DNA of 64,000 nt from Amblyomma americanum (Eukaryota > Arthropoda > Arachnida > Ixodida > Ixodidae), in the NCBI RefSeq assembly GCF_052857255.1, contig NC_135497.1, positions 191,369,485 through 191,433,484 of the forward strand, written 5' to 3'. The notes beneath the pieces are model-generated. The model was not told the DNA's origin. It made no database searches and worked only from the letters and a program-made list of their open reading frames with translations. This document shows positions 1 to 10,689 of the stretch, one piece after another (positions within the stretch are counted from its first letter, which is position 1; every line of letters starts with the position of its first letter). The translations under genes and the position numbers were made by a program.

Positions 1-2276
1 CCGATTCCTCGCGCCCTAAGGTATGTGTTGTATTGGCCATCACATTAATTCGCCCAAAGAAAAAGGATCTCGGTTGACTGCTCACGCTCGCGCGTTGTCA
101 TCACCTGCAGAGTTCCAGGTACTTTATTTAATGACCTCGAGAGACCAGCAGAGGGAGCCTACCATAAAAGTGAGTAATTCAATTTAGATAGAAAAAGGAC
201 GAAGGCTCCTGATGCAGTTAATAGCGCCTGTAGAGTCTGGGGTAATATCAATGGGACCAGCGAGCTATAGATTCTATTCAAATTATATGAAAAAAACATT
301 CGGACCACCTGTGCGGATTTCGTGCAAAAAGGGGTAGATGACAAGAACGGATACGTTACTAAGATATCAGTATACAGAAGATTTCACGCAAATTGTTATG
401 TGAAAAGGCAGAATCCAGTTCCTTCTCAGTAATCTTAGGCCTAAAGCAGCAAGCATTTATGAGATTAACATAAGCGTTATAAATGATGCAAGAATTAGTT
501 CAATACAAAATTAAGTTTTATAAAAATACTCAATTCCTAAACATGAGGCTTGGTTGAAAGTTGGTTTTCACTATAAGTAGATGACGGGGGCAAACATTAA
601 TTGGTATGCAAGCGAATATGTCTTTGCAAACGCGAGCACAGTGTTTGACCGGCCAGTAGGGGGCATAGCTATGCGTGACATGCTGAAGCCAAGTGCTCAC
701 GCAGCCGATTAGTCGAAGCGCCTATCTCTTCTCGTCCTCGGCTTCAAAAAAAACACTGACGAATAACTTTGCCGGCAATTTTATTTTACTTCGACAACCA
801 TAATTAAATGTGGTGCACACAAAAGCAACATGTTGGAAATTAAGTATTAGTTTTTATAGACGACGACTTCCCCCTGAGCAGACTCTAAAATATGCCATTC
901 ACAATATATATATTTCTCTCCCTGCTGAGGCGAATCCCAGGAATCGAAACGGTATAAAAATATTTCGCATCATGGGCAAGTAATGCAGGCCAGCCCAATA
1001 TGTGCGACCGTCTGAAAAAGGTACAGCAAACCGTATCACACCACCACTTAGAAAACAAAAACGAATACGGGACAATAAATACCAAAATATCGTATTTTTT
1101 TTCAAGTAAAGTATGGATGTGCGCTGCCTAGCTCCCAGCTATTCCATACACTGCCAATGATTTCGTCTTTATACATTAATTCTCACGTCAGCAGTGAAAG
1201 TGCATACCTACATTTTTTTTTGCACTACAAGCATTATGACAATCATACATAATACTGGCAAGTTCTTTCTAAATAATCTATAAACACTCGCACCTTCAGA
1301 AATCATTATATTTGAAAAGCTCTTCCCTTTTCAACTGGCGTTGTGTATATCGCAGTTTTGTGTATGAGGCAGTATTCTTCCTCAGTTATTGGTCAACAGT
1401 ATAGCTGATTAAAATGGCGTACACAATATGTCTTCAGTTTGCTTTTTAGTGAAGTTGGCATCCTCACCTGCCAAGTTAGAGCAAATATCTTCTAAAGTAA
1501 ACCGTAAGAATTGTAGACACTATGCTAGACGGAACTACAGAAAACAAAATAGACTACAGGTGCCGTATTCCATAAGCTGTCCATTTTAAAATGCCCATTT
1601 CGCGTCCTCCTGATCCTCGGTAAATGATAACTAAGCTATACCCGCGGCTTTCAAGCGTGTCTGGAATGTGACCTGGTCATTTGGTGGTTTGCGACCGGAC
1701 CTACGATTGTCTGGCATTGACTGCGATATATGCAGTCACTGGTGAGGTGCATTGCAGCGCTCTGAGAACAGCAAGCTAATTGACCTGCGCACTTCCTGCC
1801 ATTGGCTGCCATATGCAGCCAGTGGTCCGGTCCGGTCGCCTGCTGTTCATAAAGCGCTCCGATGCACCTCACGAGTGGCTGCATATCGCAGTAAATGCTA
1901 GCCAATGGTGAGGTCTGGTCGCAAACCACCCAATGACTAGGTCTCATTCCGCAAACGCTTGAAAGCAGCGAGTATATCTGAGTGACCAATGACAGATGGC
2001 CAGACGGACGCGAAATGGTCATATTAAAATGGACAGCTTATGGAATACGGCCCCAGTTCTCCCCAGCCCCGTCACACGAACAACCTTGAAGTCATTAAAT
2101 TCAGGCCCCACCTTGACGACCAAAACAATATGAAAGTTCAAGCTATGTTACGTCCTCGTCTTTTATACGAAAATCAAAGAGCATGGTCTCTTGTATGTTA
2201 GTCCTTATTTGGTCCCACAGCAAATATAACCAGGCCTAGTGGTTGGCGCTGAAAAAACCTGGAAGTTACTGTAGTA
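1..2276. repeat. Left copy of an outer direct repeat (offset 61,724 bp)
   Basis: The sequence from base 1 to about 2276 matches 61725-64000 in the same orientation. The offset is 61,724 both at the start (the CCTCACGCCC/CCTCGCGCCC region) and at the very end (GTAGTA at 2271 and 63995). Differences are scattered substitutions and small indels; for example, about 15 bp near 470-485 are missing from the right copy. The repeat runs off the right edge of the window and may also extend to the left of base 1, so its true length is unknown. It contains the foldback element at 1562-2051 and no convincing gene. It is either a long interspersed repeat family or the start of a tandem unit about 61.7 kb long. 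Confidence 0.9.
1562..2051. mobile_element. Foldback-type MITE with long inverted arms
   Basis: The left arm begins GCCGTATTCCATAAGCTGTC and the right arm ends with its complement at 2042-2051. Complementarity continues inward for roughly 240 bases per arm, interrupted by mismatches, so the 490-bp element is nearly one large imperfect palindrome. For example, GGTGGTTTGCGACC near 1680 pairs with GGTCGCAAACCACC near 1917. No transposase frame is present, so it is non-autonomous. I could not identify a clean target duplication. A second copy lies at 63282-63771 within the outer repeat. Confidence 0.75.
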
Positions 2277-2429
2277 AGATTATCGTCCTGGAGCAGTGCC
2301 CGCAGATACTTTCTTCTTCTAGCATTAGGAACCGGGTGAACACAGGTAATGTTTGTGCGTTAAATGGTCGGACTGCGCGGCTATGCACCGTGAGCAGGGT
2401 GACATCAAATTCTGAACATGAATAGCGGC

Positions 2430-3150
2430 GACAACCACTTTTCCACTACGTCCAGCTCAATTCTCCAAGAAAACCTCGAAGCTTCTCCACCTGGATGACC
2501 ACCCTGGTGCAGTTCCAGCAGGTACTGTTTCTTCTGACAGAAGGGGCTTGGCAAACACGGGAACCGTGGAGCCGCTAGCTGGCCGGACCGCAGCACCATG
2601 AACCGCGAGCAGGGTGAGTTACGATTCCACCTTTGCAGGGCAGTGCTTTGGCTGCGAACCAACCTCATTCCCACGACGAGAAACATACCTCGGTCATAAA
2701 ATCTGGCTGCCCCTACCCATGGTATCCGTCCTGAAGCACTGCCAGCAGATATTCTTCCTTCAGGCAGAAAGAACTTGGTGAAGACGGGCACCGTTGAGCC
2801 GCCAGCTGGTCGAACCACAGCGCCATTATCCGGGAGCAATGTGGCATCTGATTCCACATTTGCATGGCAGTGTTCTCTCTCTCACCAAACCGCACTGCCA
2901 CCATGACCAGTAAAAGGATATGAAGGTACCTCACACTCGATGGCCAACCTGCCAGTGCATGCCCTTCTTTTCTGGGATAAGCGGCTTCGCGAAGACAGGG
3001 ACTGTGGAGCCGCGAGCTGTTTGGACCGACGCACCATGGACGAGGAGCAGGACGACGCCAGGATTCGTGCACGGATGGTGGTGTCATCGACCAGTCCCAA
3101 ATGACTGCCTCCTCAGTCAGCGAGTATCGCTGAAGGAACCGAGGAGCTAG
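2430..3150. repeat. Diverged module-B tandem repeats
   Basis: Three degenerate monomers can be recognised by a shared core, GCAGTTCCAGCAGGTACTG near 2500, CACTGCCAGCAGATATTC near 2737, and a weaker one near 2950. Each core is followed about 40 bases later by AAGACGGGCACCGTTGAGCC-like sequence. Both blocks resemble the 228-bp repeats at 11.1-11.8 and 47.9-49.7 kb. Several frames are open on both strands, the longest being 150 codons on the minus strand (2405-2857). Frames differ between monomers, so I do not call a gene. The stretch lies just outside the left boundary of the 21-kb unit. Confidence 0.6.
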
Positions 3151-3831
3151 TGAGGGAAAAATAAAAGGATGGCGAATAGGGCTTCGTGAGCATGTACAGG
3201 AGTGGCGCCCTTAGCACGGACAACGGGCAGCGTACGGTACCGAGGTGTAAATGCGATGTTCTTGCTTAGCCACAGCTGGTGACGACGACAGCCAACGGTC
3301 GATGCTGAAGGAGCCGGCAACAAGTACGGACGGGGACGCCTTGAACATGTACGAAGGCGGACATGTAGGCAAAGATACAGCCGCCATCTTGGCCTACATG
3401 CATTACATGCATTACTGCATGCATGCATTGCCTACATGCATTAGATACAGCCGTAAGAGACCACAGAGAGCGAATGCTACTGTAGTCTTAATTGAGCTAA
3501 ACACAGTCAGTTAGAGAATTTAGTAAAAGTAAGAAAGAAAGTTTGAATTGTTTTGCCATGATCTCCATCACCGATTTTTTGCAATCTTTTTCTTGTTTAT
3601 TACACCTTCTCTTCGAGACTAATAACTACCGCTGTCTGCTGCGAAAACAACTTCCAGAAAAATAGGATCGATTTCACAATTCCGCCAATGAAAGTGCGCT
3701 TGGCCCACGTGCTGTTTTATTCACCCGATTTTGATCGCGTGGCAATACGATAAATATTGCGTGCAGCTGACCAGGGCTTTTCGCAGCAATTATACGCAAT
3801 TGGGATTTTTCAAGTCCGCTCCTCTTAAACA
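3151..3831. other. Unassigned stretch with an ATGCATT-rich patch
   Basis: No gene or known repeat was recognised. At 3394-3445 the word TGCATTAC/TGCATGCATTGCC recurs about five times, forming a small low-complexity patch. The remainder to 3831 is AT-rich, and it ends exactly where the 21-kb tandem unit begins. Confidence 0.5.
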
Positions 3832-4280
3832 GCGCTAAGTACGGAGGAGCAGACAGAGACAACACTGGCGCTTCCAATCGTCTAATGTCTTATTTGAAGA
3901 CGCCCGTAGGTGAAATAGGCGTTTTTAGACGTCAGAAGCGAAGCAAGCACAACATCTCTGTGGAGGTGCACAATGATGCATGACTGCCACCGCCTTGCGT
4001 GCTGTCGTAGTCCATCGCACCTGTGCTCCCAGCTGATGCAGCCCATGTCCGTCGACGCGTTCGGCCAGGAACGGAGCGGCCGAAGATTGCAGAGCGGGAG
4101 CCGGAGGTTGATGACGATGAGTAGAGGACTGCACAAATTTATATGCATTTTTAGAACGCAAAGCACAAGAGTCTTAACGAAAGGGAGCTTCTCTCGGCCA
4201 CACTTCCTGCCGTGTTTTTTAGGGCTTTCATGCTCTAAAATTCCTTGCCTGCAGGCTGGGCCTGCCGATGAAGGAGTGCA

Positions 4281-4370
4281 ATGAAAGTTGGGCACTGCTC
4301 ACACACATCCTCACCAGTGGACACGCTCCCTTCCCGTGTTGAGCTTGAGGGCGGGAAGATGCCATATCGG
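4281..4370 (+). pseudogene. Disrupted counterpart of the 25553-25906 reading frame
   Basis: The ATG at 4281 opens the same frame as in unit 2 (MKVGHCSHTSSPVDTLPSR...). A 1-base difference near 4352 (GGCGGGAAG against GGCGAGGAAG in unit 2) shifts the frame into an early stop. If the frame is coding at all, unit 1 is the broken copy or unit 2 has a chance extension. The minus strand here is also open, so the region may simply be GC-rich non-coding DNA. Confidence 0.15.
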
Positions 4371-6117
4371 TGACGCAGACAGCGGTAGGTCCGCGGGTGG
4401 CGTTCCCAGGGTCTGCTGGTGGTCGACAAGCGTGGCCCGCACCTGCTCTTCATTTGTCCCCATGTGCACGGCTACGCGGGGTAGGGAAACTGCTCCCCGG
4501 AAAATGTTCATTTGTCTGTATACATGGTAGTGCGAATGGGGGATACTGCACGCACGCACACGGCACGCAAAAGGCACACTGGAAACGAGGCCTTTTGTAT
4601 TCCAAGTTCAGTGCGATGTTCTTTGGCGTTGACGATGGTTGCAGTGTGATGGGGACAAACAGTAATTGGACCCAGATGACGCCCGGTCCGCTCCGAGAGG
4701 TGCATAAAGGCAGTCCTTGGGAGCAATCTACCTCATGTAGTCATACGATGCACAAGCAAATATTGTTGGCTGCCTCCAGACGAAGCCTGCTGTAGCCGCC
4801 GCGGCTGAGCCTACACTGAGAGTCGACTGCGTTTGCTTATCCCCCAAGGCTGGAGGTCGGGGTTAGGTCATAACAATGCGTAGCTATGCGGAATCAGTTG
4901 AATTTTTGCGGCCGAGTATCGGAACACACCTGATCTAGACGAAGTTTACCAAATGGAGTAGTCTAGAAATGCGACCACCTCACTGTTCCGGATATAGACA
5001 TTGACGCTAGTCGGAGCAGCTAGAAAATAACTAGAAATTTAAGTCAATTAGACGCCCTACGGTGAAAATCATCACCTCAGTTTGTGCCCCCCTGGCTCCA
5101 TAACGTATGTGCTGGGCGACAGTGTTAGCATTCATGAGAGATTAGCAGCATTTTGTAGTGGGCTATAGTTGGTGCAGGTCTTCCATTTCAAAAACTGCGC
5201 GATGACACGAGGACCGAGTGACGTTACCCCGGCTTTAAAAACTGCACATCCCTCCCAAGGCAAAATGTAAGACTGAAAGAGGGGAGAGTGATGCTTTCCG
5301 GATTATCAAGAACGCAGACAAATGTGTGAGCACGCTGTCGATCATGCTTTCATCTAAAGAAATCGCGTTTATAATAGGCGCCAGTTTGCAACGACAGTTG
5401 TTTTTCTGCTCAGCACTAGAATTTATCGGCTTCGCCTTTGCCCTTGTTGCATGTTCCGACCCTTCACGACCATTTGATTCTAGGCTGTGGCTGAAGGTGG
5501 GTTCAGAATATCAGACCGTATTGAGGGTGGTCCGCGGGGGGCCGCTACCACATGACACAAACCTGATTCCTTTGAGTAACCTTGAGAGGCATATAACGCG
5601 TCTGCCGCCATCGGGTCGCAGAACTGTTTGACAATGCCGGCACTTATTTCAGTCGGCCTCTTCTGAGGCACCGGATTGTTTAGCCTATATGTTACAGCCC
5701 GATCACTACTTTCTCTATTAACATCTGCTCGCTCGCCGGCTACAGCTACCCGCATTGAAGCCGGTTTGGCTCTGCATGCACTATTTTCGTTTAGGATCGC
5801 TTTTAGTCCACGCAGAATTGCGTGGGTGTCTACCATTGTTTCTTCCGTTGCTTGTTAAATGATAGGTTAAAGATTTCGGATGAAAGTTCCGCTGCTGAAC
5901 TTACAGGGCGGGCGCCCTTCGAGGGCTCGTGCGTGCTCCGCGAACTAGGGCCACGCCAAATTCAAAGCGCGAGGCGTGAAACGTCGCGACTAATCAGTTT
6001 GGATTTATGTGTGGAATTTGTGAGATCGTGTTAGCTAGGGCTTGAGCTCGAAGAGGTTCTTGTGCAATCGCCAAACGAGGCTATGGACGGCTATAGGCCT
6101 TCGGTAATTTTTTTTGT

Positions 6118-6530
6118 GTGTGTGCGCACGTTTCGAGTTTTCTTGGTTGTTTTAATGGCGCCTGACCACCGTTATTAATTTGTCGTCTTGACACATGCGC
6201 GATCGTGGTGGTAACAGAAACATCGCTAAGGCATGAAGAGACCATAATGTTTTTCATGAAGTGGTTCTCTCTTAGCGCTGTTTCTCTCCAAGCCCACAAG
6301 GATGAGATTTAAGACGCAGGCTTCTTTGCCAAGTTATGTAGCCCTAGCAAGCCGAGCATCAGGCCTTGCCATAGCTTGTACCCATTTTGAGGAAACCGGT
6401 GGGTAACTCGCCGGCTGTGGGAGTGGAACCCGGCTACACCCGAAGCCGAGGCGGGTGCTCCACCACCATCATGTTTTTAGTGCTGGTTGAGAGGTACCTG
6501 CTGGATCCGGTTATTCTCTGCTGATTCGCA
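6118..6530 (-). mobile_element. tRNA-derived SINE-like insertion in segment A
   Basis: This block is present in A but absent at the equivalent point of A' (19755). On the minus strand, GGTGGTGGAGCACCCGCCTC is followed by a tRNA-like B-box region (GGGTTCCACTCCC here, GGGTTCCAATCCC in the better preserved unit 2 copy). A tRNA-unrelated body then runs left to a T/TG-rich end near 6115. I recognise the adjoining CCGGCGAGTTACCCACCGG body as a common tick repeat. The ends are approximate. Confidence 0.6.
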
Positions 6531-7268
6531 TTTGAGAAGATCCTCGTACAGCGTGTGTTCGACAATCATACTCTCATATTACATGCATGGCTCCATTCCA
6601 TGCCATCGCCCATTAGCTGCAAAACTTCCGAATAGCTCTCGGACGCTTCAAGTGCAACGTCTTTTAAATTGAGAGTGCACTTACGCTCAGCATTCATGTT
6701 GAGTATCTTAGTAGCAGAGCTTTCGTAACAGCGCAAGCAACACATGTATGGCGAGATAAAAAGGACTTTTCCGAGTTTGTTCTTAACATTGTGGTAAACG
6801 TAAAATTTTCAGGCCCGGTACATTTTTTCCTGAATACGTCGGCCGGATACGATCAGTGTTTCTAAATGCTCGGTCGTTTATGACGGCCTACGAGCATTTG
6901 ATTCTCGGTGGGATCTATTTCGTGCGCTTGCTTGTATTATCATTTACGACGATAGTTATGCATTTGGTTCCAGAATGTTACCACTATCCGTAATGGGGCG
7001 ATTGAGGTTCATGCGCGCACTTGTAGTGAGTTAGCACTAAACGATTTGTCTTGCTACGTGGATATGAAAACCATGTATTACGATTGCACTGTTTGTGGCA
7101 CGTTAGGTTTTAGCGTGCGAACTTCCAAATTATTTGGCTACTTGCATCCAAACGTGAGGCACATGCGCTTTTATAGCGTGTGCGGAAACTTCCTTCGTGA
7201 GTTTGTTTCAGCGAGCCACTGTCCTCCAATTGAAGATCAGTCCACCCTGCATCGTTGCTGTAGATGTA

Positions 7269-7506
7269 CAGTACTCACGGATTGAAATAGGACATTCGAA
7301 GCGCAAGCCTTGCAGTGCCACGCAGGCATGTGGTAAACCACAGGCCGGCTCGTTGGCGACTGGAAGGAACAATTCTGCTTTGTAGATGTTCTCCCCCTCG
7401 CGCCATACCACAATGCACCACCTTGGTTCCATGAGCATCTACGGGCGGCGCTCCATGAAGCGACGGCCACGCGCTCCGAATGTCCTATTTCAATCCGTGA
7501 GTACTG
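7269..7506. mobile_element. Tc1/mariner-type MITE, unit 1 only
   Basis: This is a 238-bp insertion. The left terminus CAGTACTCACGGATTGAAAT and the right terminus are perfect inverted repeats for 30 bases, and 35 of 36 bases match. TA flanks both ends (7267-7268 and 7507-7508). Unit 2 keeps the empty site with a single TA (GTAAATGTACATAAATGG, TA at 28548-28549), so target duplication is shown directly. CAGT termini with TA duplication are typical of Tc1/mariner transposition. The interior encodes no transposase. A TA-directed transposase must have been active after the 21-kb duplication, or the site is polymorphic. Confidence 0.93.
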
Positions 7507-7735
7507 TACATAAATGGCACGTGGCGACACCTGACCGCGGGAATGTTGGCTCCCTATAAGGCCGTACCCGCGCAGCTTTACACTTCCTGTCCGCTAATTT
7601 TCGCTCAAAAGACCAAGCTGTGAGCCGAGCCTGCCTCGTCTTCCCCTAAACAAGGCCATGTTTCCCGCAAAGTAGATTGGACACGCTTCGAGATTTTCAG
7701 TCGCTTTTCCCCTCTCTGTAATGGTGGGATAAGAC

Positions 7736-8598
7736 TTAGCATTCATTTGCAGGCCATCGGACCACCCTACAAGTTTTTTTACAATTTTCGCTGCCTCATG
7801 TCTACCCTCATGTTTGAAAATTCTAGCTTTGTTTCGGCGTCTTTTGTTGGCGCTGCATTTTTGTTTCATTTTTTTTGTTTTTTATGAAGCGGCTATTGGT
7901 TCTTTCAGTGTCTGGTTTTGTGGCCTAGATCTTATGTTGCGAGTCTTGTCACTGCTCTCGGGACTGATTTTTGGTTATCTGTCGGTTCTCAGCGCACGTG
8001 CTCACAGAATTTTAAAGCGTCCTCCGATTGTCTGGTTTCACTGGTTTCGCGTTCCCATTGACTTCTGTCTCATGTTTTTTAATGTTTGTTTTTGGTCTTT
8101 CTTTTGTTGCGGCCCCACTTGCCATGCGCTTTGCCCTCTCTCCATCCTTCTCTCCGCCACTACCCACTGTATATCTTTCCGCCCGTTTCAATTTTTTTTC
8201 ATTAAAACTTGTTCGTCAGCGCTCTGTTACGAGTTCCAGTGTTTCTCTGTATTTACCTGCGTCCGAAAGTCCATGCTGGCCCACAGATCGATTCATACCA
8301 ACTATCCCAGAAGAATCCAATTTTGAAGGACATAATAATGCGCAATGTTCATTTTGCAAACTCAGGCCACCCAGAGAAGGAGGAATTAATGGAGGACCCT
8401 GAGCATGGTTCTTGACGGATACTAGCCTCAGATAGACAATCCGAGAGATGACAGGGCGAGGGCTAGGACATTCTGTCATTGAGGCGGAACAAAATTTTTA
8501 CGCCGTCTCACAAAAGGACACCCTTTGAGTCTTCGTCGCCGGTGTTGCCATTAAAACCTGGAAGCTAACTTACGCAATATTAATTCCAAAACAAGGCA
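7736..8598. other. No gene recognised (T-rich)
   Basis: A plus-strand frame of 170 codons (7814-8326) encodes a very hydrophobic, Phe/Cys/Leu-rich peptide as expected from T-rich DNA. In unit 2 a small deletion (TTTTTTTTGTTTTTTATG shortened near 28915) breaks the same frame. I see no known element here. Confidence 0.5.
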
Positions 8599-8811
8599 TT
8601 ACTGTTCTGAAGCAATTGTGCCACCCAAAAGGTAATTGCTAGTACAAAATAAACACGTTAGAAGTAATTTGACGACCGAGGCAACATAAGTGATTCTTAA
8701 AAAAAATTTCAACATGATGGAAATGAAGAGATCTGCAAAATTAGTGTTTTCCGACCGCGTGTTTTTTGGTACGCGAAACAAGCGGGACGCGTTCGCTCCG
8801 GAAGACGCCAT
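8599..8811 (-). CDS. Exon-like short frame beside a CpG-rich stretch (uncertain)
   Basis: On the minus strand an ATG at 8811 sits in a favourable eukaryotic context (AGC before and G after) and opens MASSGANASRLFRVPKNTR, ending at 8599 after about 70 codons. Upstream on that strand (8812-9110) the sequence is CpG-rich, as for a 5' untranslated region. In unit 2 the matching frame stops at once after the same N-terminus, because one base near 29803 creates a stop. I do not recognise the product. It could be the first exon of a decayed gene or a chance frame. Confidence 0.15.
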   Translation of the reverse strand: MASSGANASRLFRVPKNTRSENTNFADLFISIMLKFFLRITYVASVVKLLLTCLFCTSNYLLGGTIASEQ

Positions 8812-8998
8812 GCTGCATATCCACACGACAGACGGCGCCGTCGCCGCAGAGCGGCTGTCTTCAACAATGGAGGCACCCTACGGTAACGTGAGCCGTGGGA
8901 ACTACCGCGCCCGAGTATTGCGCTGGCTCCGGATGTTAGGCACAATGGGTTAGAAGGACAGCAAGCGCAGAACTATAGCGAGGTGCGTCTGGAAGGCT

Positions 8999-9550
8999 GT
9001 GCGGTCGCGTTTGAGGCAGCAAGCGCGCGATGGGGCAAAACTTCAGCCTAGCGCTGCCGAACTTGAAAGCAAGGATGTATGCGGCGCGGACCAAGCCATT
9101 TCCGTCTCTCCAACTCCACGTGGTGTCATCACACGGCTTTGTTCGAGACAGAAGCATGGACGCAACAAGAGTGGCTCAAGGCAGTTTCTTCTGGCACTTC
9201 AACATGGGGATCCTGACTGGAACAGATACCCCGGTCTCTGTTATGTGCACACGAAAATGATGATGAAGTGCATCTCATGTGAAAGAACTGAAGTTAAATC
9301 GTCGTTGTCCCCTAATCGTTTGCTGAGTGTCGGTGACGTGGCTCAAGCATTGCGAACATCATCAGCAACCAATGGCAAACCCGAGAATGACGAGGTAAGG
9401 TGGCACACTTTGCATACATTGCAGTTTGAAGCTCCGGTCCCGAAATCAGAGCCAAATTTTGTGCGCAAGTGCAAGCAACGAATTTATGCATGTTACATCG
9501 ATCTGTTTGCACTACGAATAGCGTACAGACCCTTGCCGACGATGGTATAA
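8999..9550 (+). CDS. 183-codon open frame, intact in unit 1 only (uncertain)
   Basis: The frame is open from a GTG at 8999; the first ATG is near 9257 (MMMKCISCERTEVK...). That leaves about 97 codons ending IAYRPLPTMV before TAA at 9548. Composition is not strongly biased. The unit 2 counterpart (30038-30394) has a TGA replacing CGA after GDVAQAL, so it ends about 64 codons early. No domain, signal peptide or membrane segment is evident and I do not recognise a family. The difference between copies fits either a recent pseudogene or a non-coding frame, and the second is likelier. Confidence 0.15.
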   Translation: MRSRLRQQARDGAKLQPSAAELESKDVCGADQAISVSPTPRGVITRLCSRQKHGRNKSGSRQFLLALQHGDPDWNRYPGLCYVHTKMMMKCISCERTEVKSSLSPNRLLSVGDVAQALRTSSATNGKPENDEVRWHTLHTLQFEAPVPKSEPNFVRKCKQRIYACYIDLFALRIAYRPLPTMV

Positions 9551-9559
9551 GCAAACGGT

Positions 9560-10689
9560 GCTTTGATCAGCAGAAAGCCACTAAAGAAATTAAAATAGCT
9601 GTCTTTCCTTAACCGATATTACTTGGTCTTCCCTTGATCCTTGATCCCGGGTGCACCGAACGTAGATGCATGTGGTTTATATCGTCGTGTGACGTGAGTC
9701 GGCAGGGGTGTCCGCTCTTTTAATGGAGGGACTATAGGAAGCATTCACAACTCGAATTAAGTTTTCTGGTAAAAACACAAGGCTCAGTAATAGAATCTGT
9801 GTGGTTTGAACTGCTAATAGAGACATTTTTTTTGTGCTATTTGCGTCTCAACTCTGTGATTGGAGTTATCAACATTAGCGGTTGCTCTTAGGTTTTGTCT
9901 TTCTTACTCCACGCATACGGAATTGCTTTTTTTCCTTCTGGCTCTAACATTTCCGGCTGATAGCCGCAACGGCGGCTGTGACTGGTCAATCGTGTCGCAT
10001 TGCGTTATGGCTGGCAGCTTTCCTTCTTGCAACTAGTGATGCTCTGACATACAGCCCTGAGACATGCGTGCGCAGTAAACGATTAAATATATTAATACGC
10101 TTGAACACTAAAAACTACATGTTTGATCATTGCCATATGTGGAGAGGGCAGTTGATTGTTGATTTTTTATTTTTAATGTTGTCACAGCGCTTACACTGAT
10201 TCATTAATTCTTGTTCTCGAGAATATCCTCAGGGGCTAGCGGGTTGGGACGCTGGTTGTTTGCAAGGTCAAGCATTCTACCTACTTGAAGTGTTTCACCT
10301 ATGCATGAGACTTTTGCAAAACATCAAGCGTTCTAGACATACGTTTTCCTCTGGTTACGCGAATTCTATGCATTACACATTTAAGCCGATAATATTCTGG
10401 TTAATATCCGGTCCCAGATCACAAGAGGCTCTTATCTGTCCACGAAATCGTTTAGAACTTTGGCATATTAAGTTCCCTCAATAGTCACAACCTCAATTGG
10501 TTATTGATACCTAATTTGTTTTTGCAGCACATGTCATGGTGTGCTGTTCTAGATACGTAACCATAAGTCGGTTAAAATGGCTAAAATTACACCTCAATAG
10601 CACCGGCCTGTAAGTTTCGTATCACAATTTGTGGCTCTTTCAGAGAAGACACACTAACATAGGTTTTCCGAGTTAGAGCATGGTGTGAA
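9560..10689. other. No gene recognised
   Basis: AT-rich sequence, nearly identical in unit 2 (30600-31730). Two plus-strand frames of about 74 codons (9978-10199 and 10260-10484) are kept in length in both units. That is expected from low divergence alone and they look random. No repeats were seen. Confidence 0.5.

Larger units (their letters stand above)
4895..7735. repeat. Segment A, unit 1 (internal diverged duplication)
   Basis: This segment aligns in direct orientation with 18385-20705. Anchors are GTAGTCTAGAAA (4960 and 18450), GTGGGCTATAGTTGG (5158 and 18736), the stretch after ATGAGCACGCTGTCGATCAT (5326 and 18906), TAATGGGGCGATTG (6992 and 20205) and GCTTTACACT (7576 and 20553). Divergence is clearly greater than between the two 21-kb units, with many substitutions and indels, so A/A' duplicated first. 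Relative to A', A has a SINE-like insertion of about 410 bp (6118-6530) and the Tc1-type MITE (7269-7506). The ORF at 5326-5631 is interrupted in A', which argues against coding. Confidence 0.8.

Noticed and set aside
1651..2022. 123-codon minus-strand frame
   Set aside because: It lies wholly inside the palindromic foldback element, where both strands give similar frames.
7814..8326. 170-codon hydrophobic frame resembling a membrane protein
   Set aside because: It arises from T-rich DNA, begins in a decaying low-complexity stretch, and is frame-shifted in the nearly identical unit 2.
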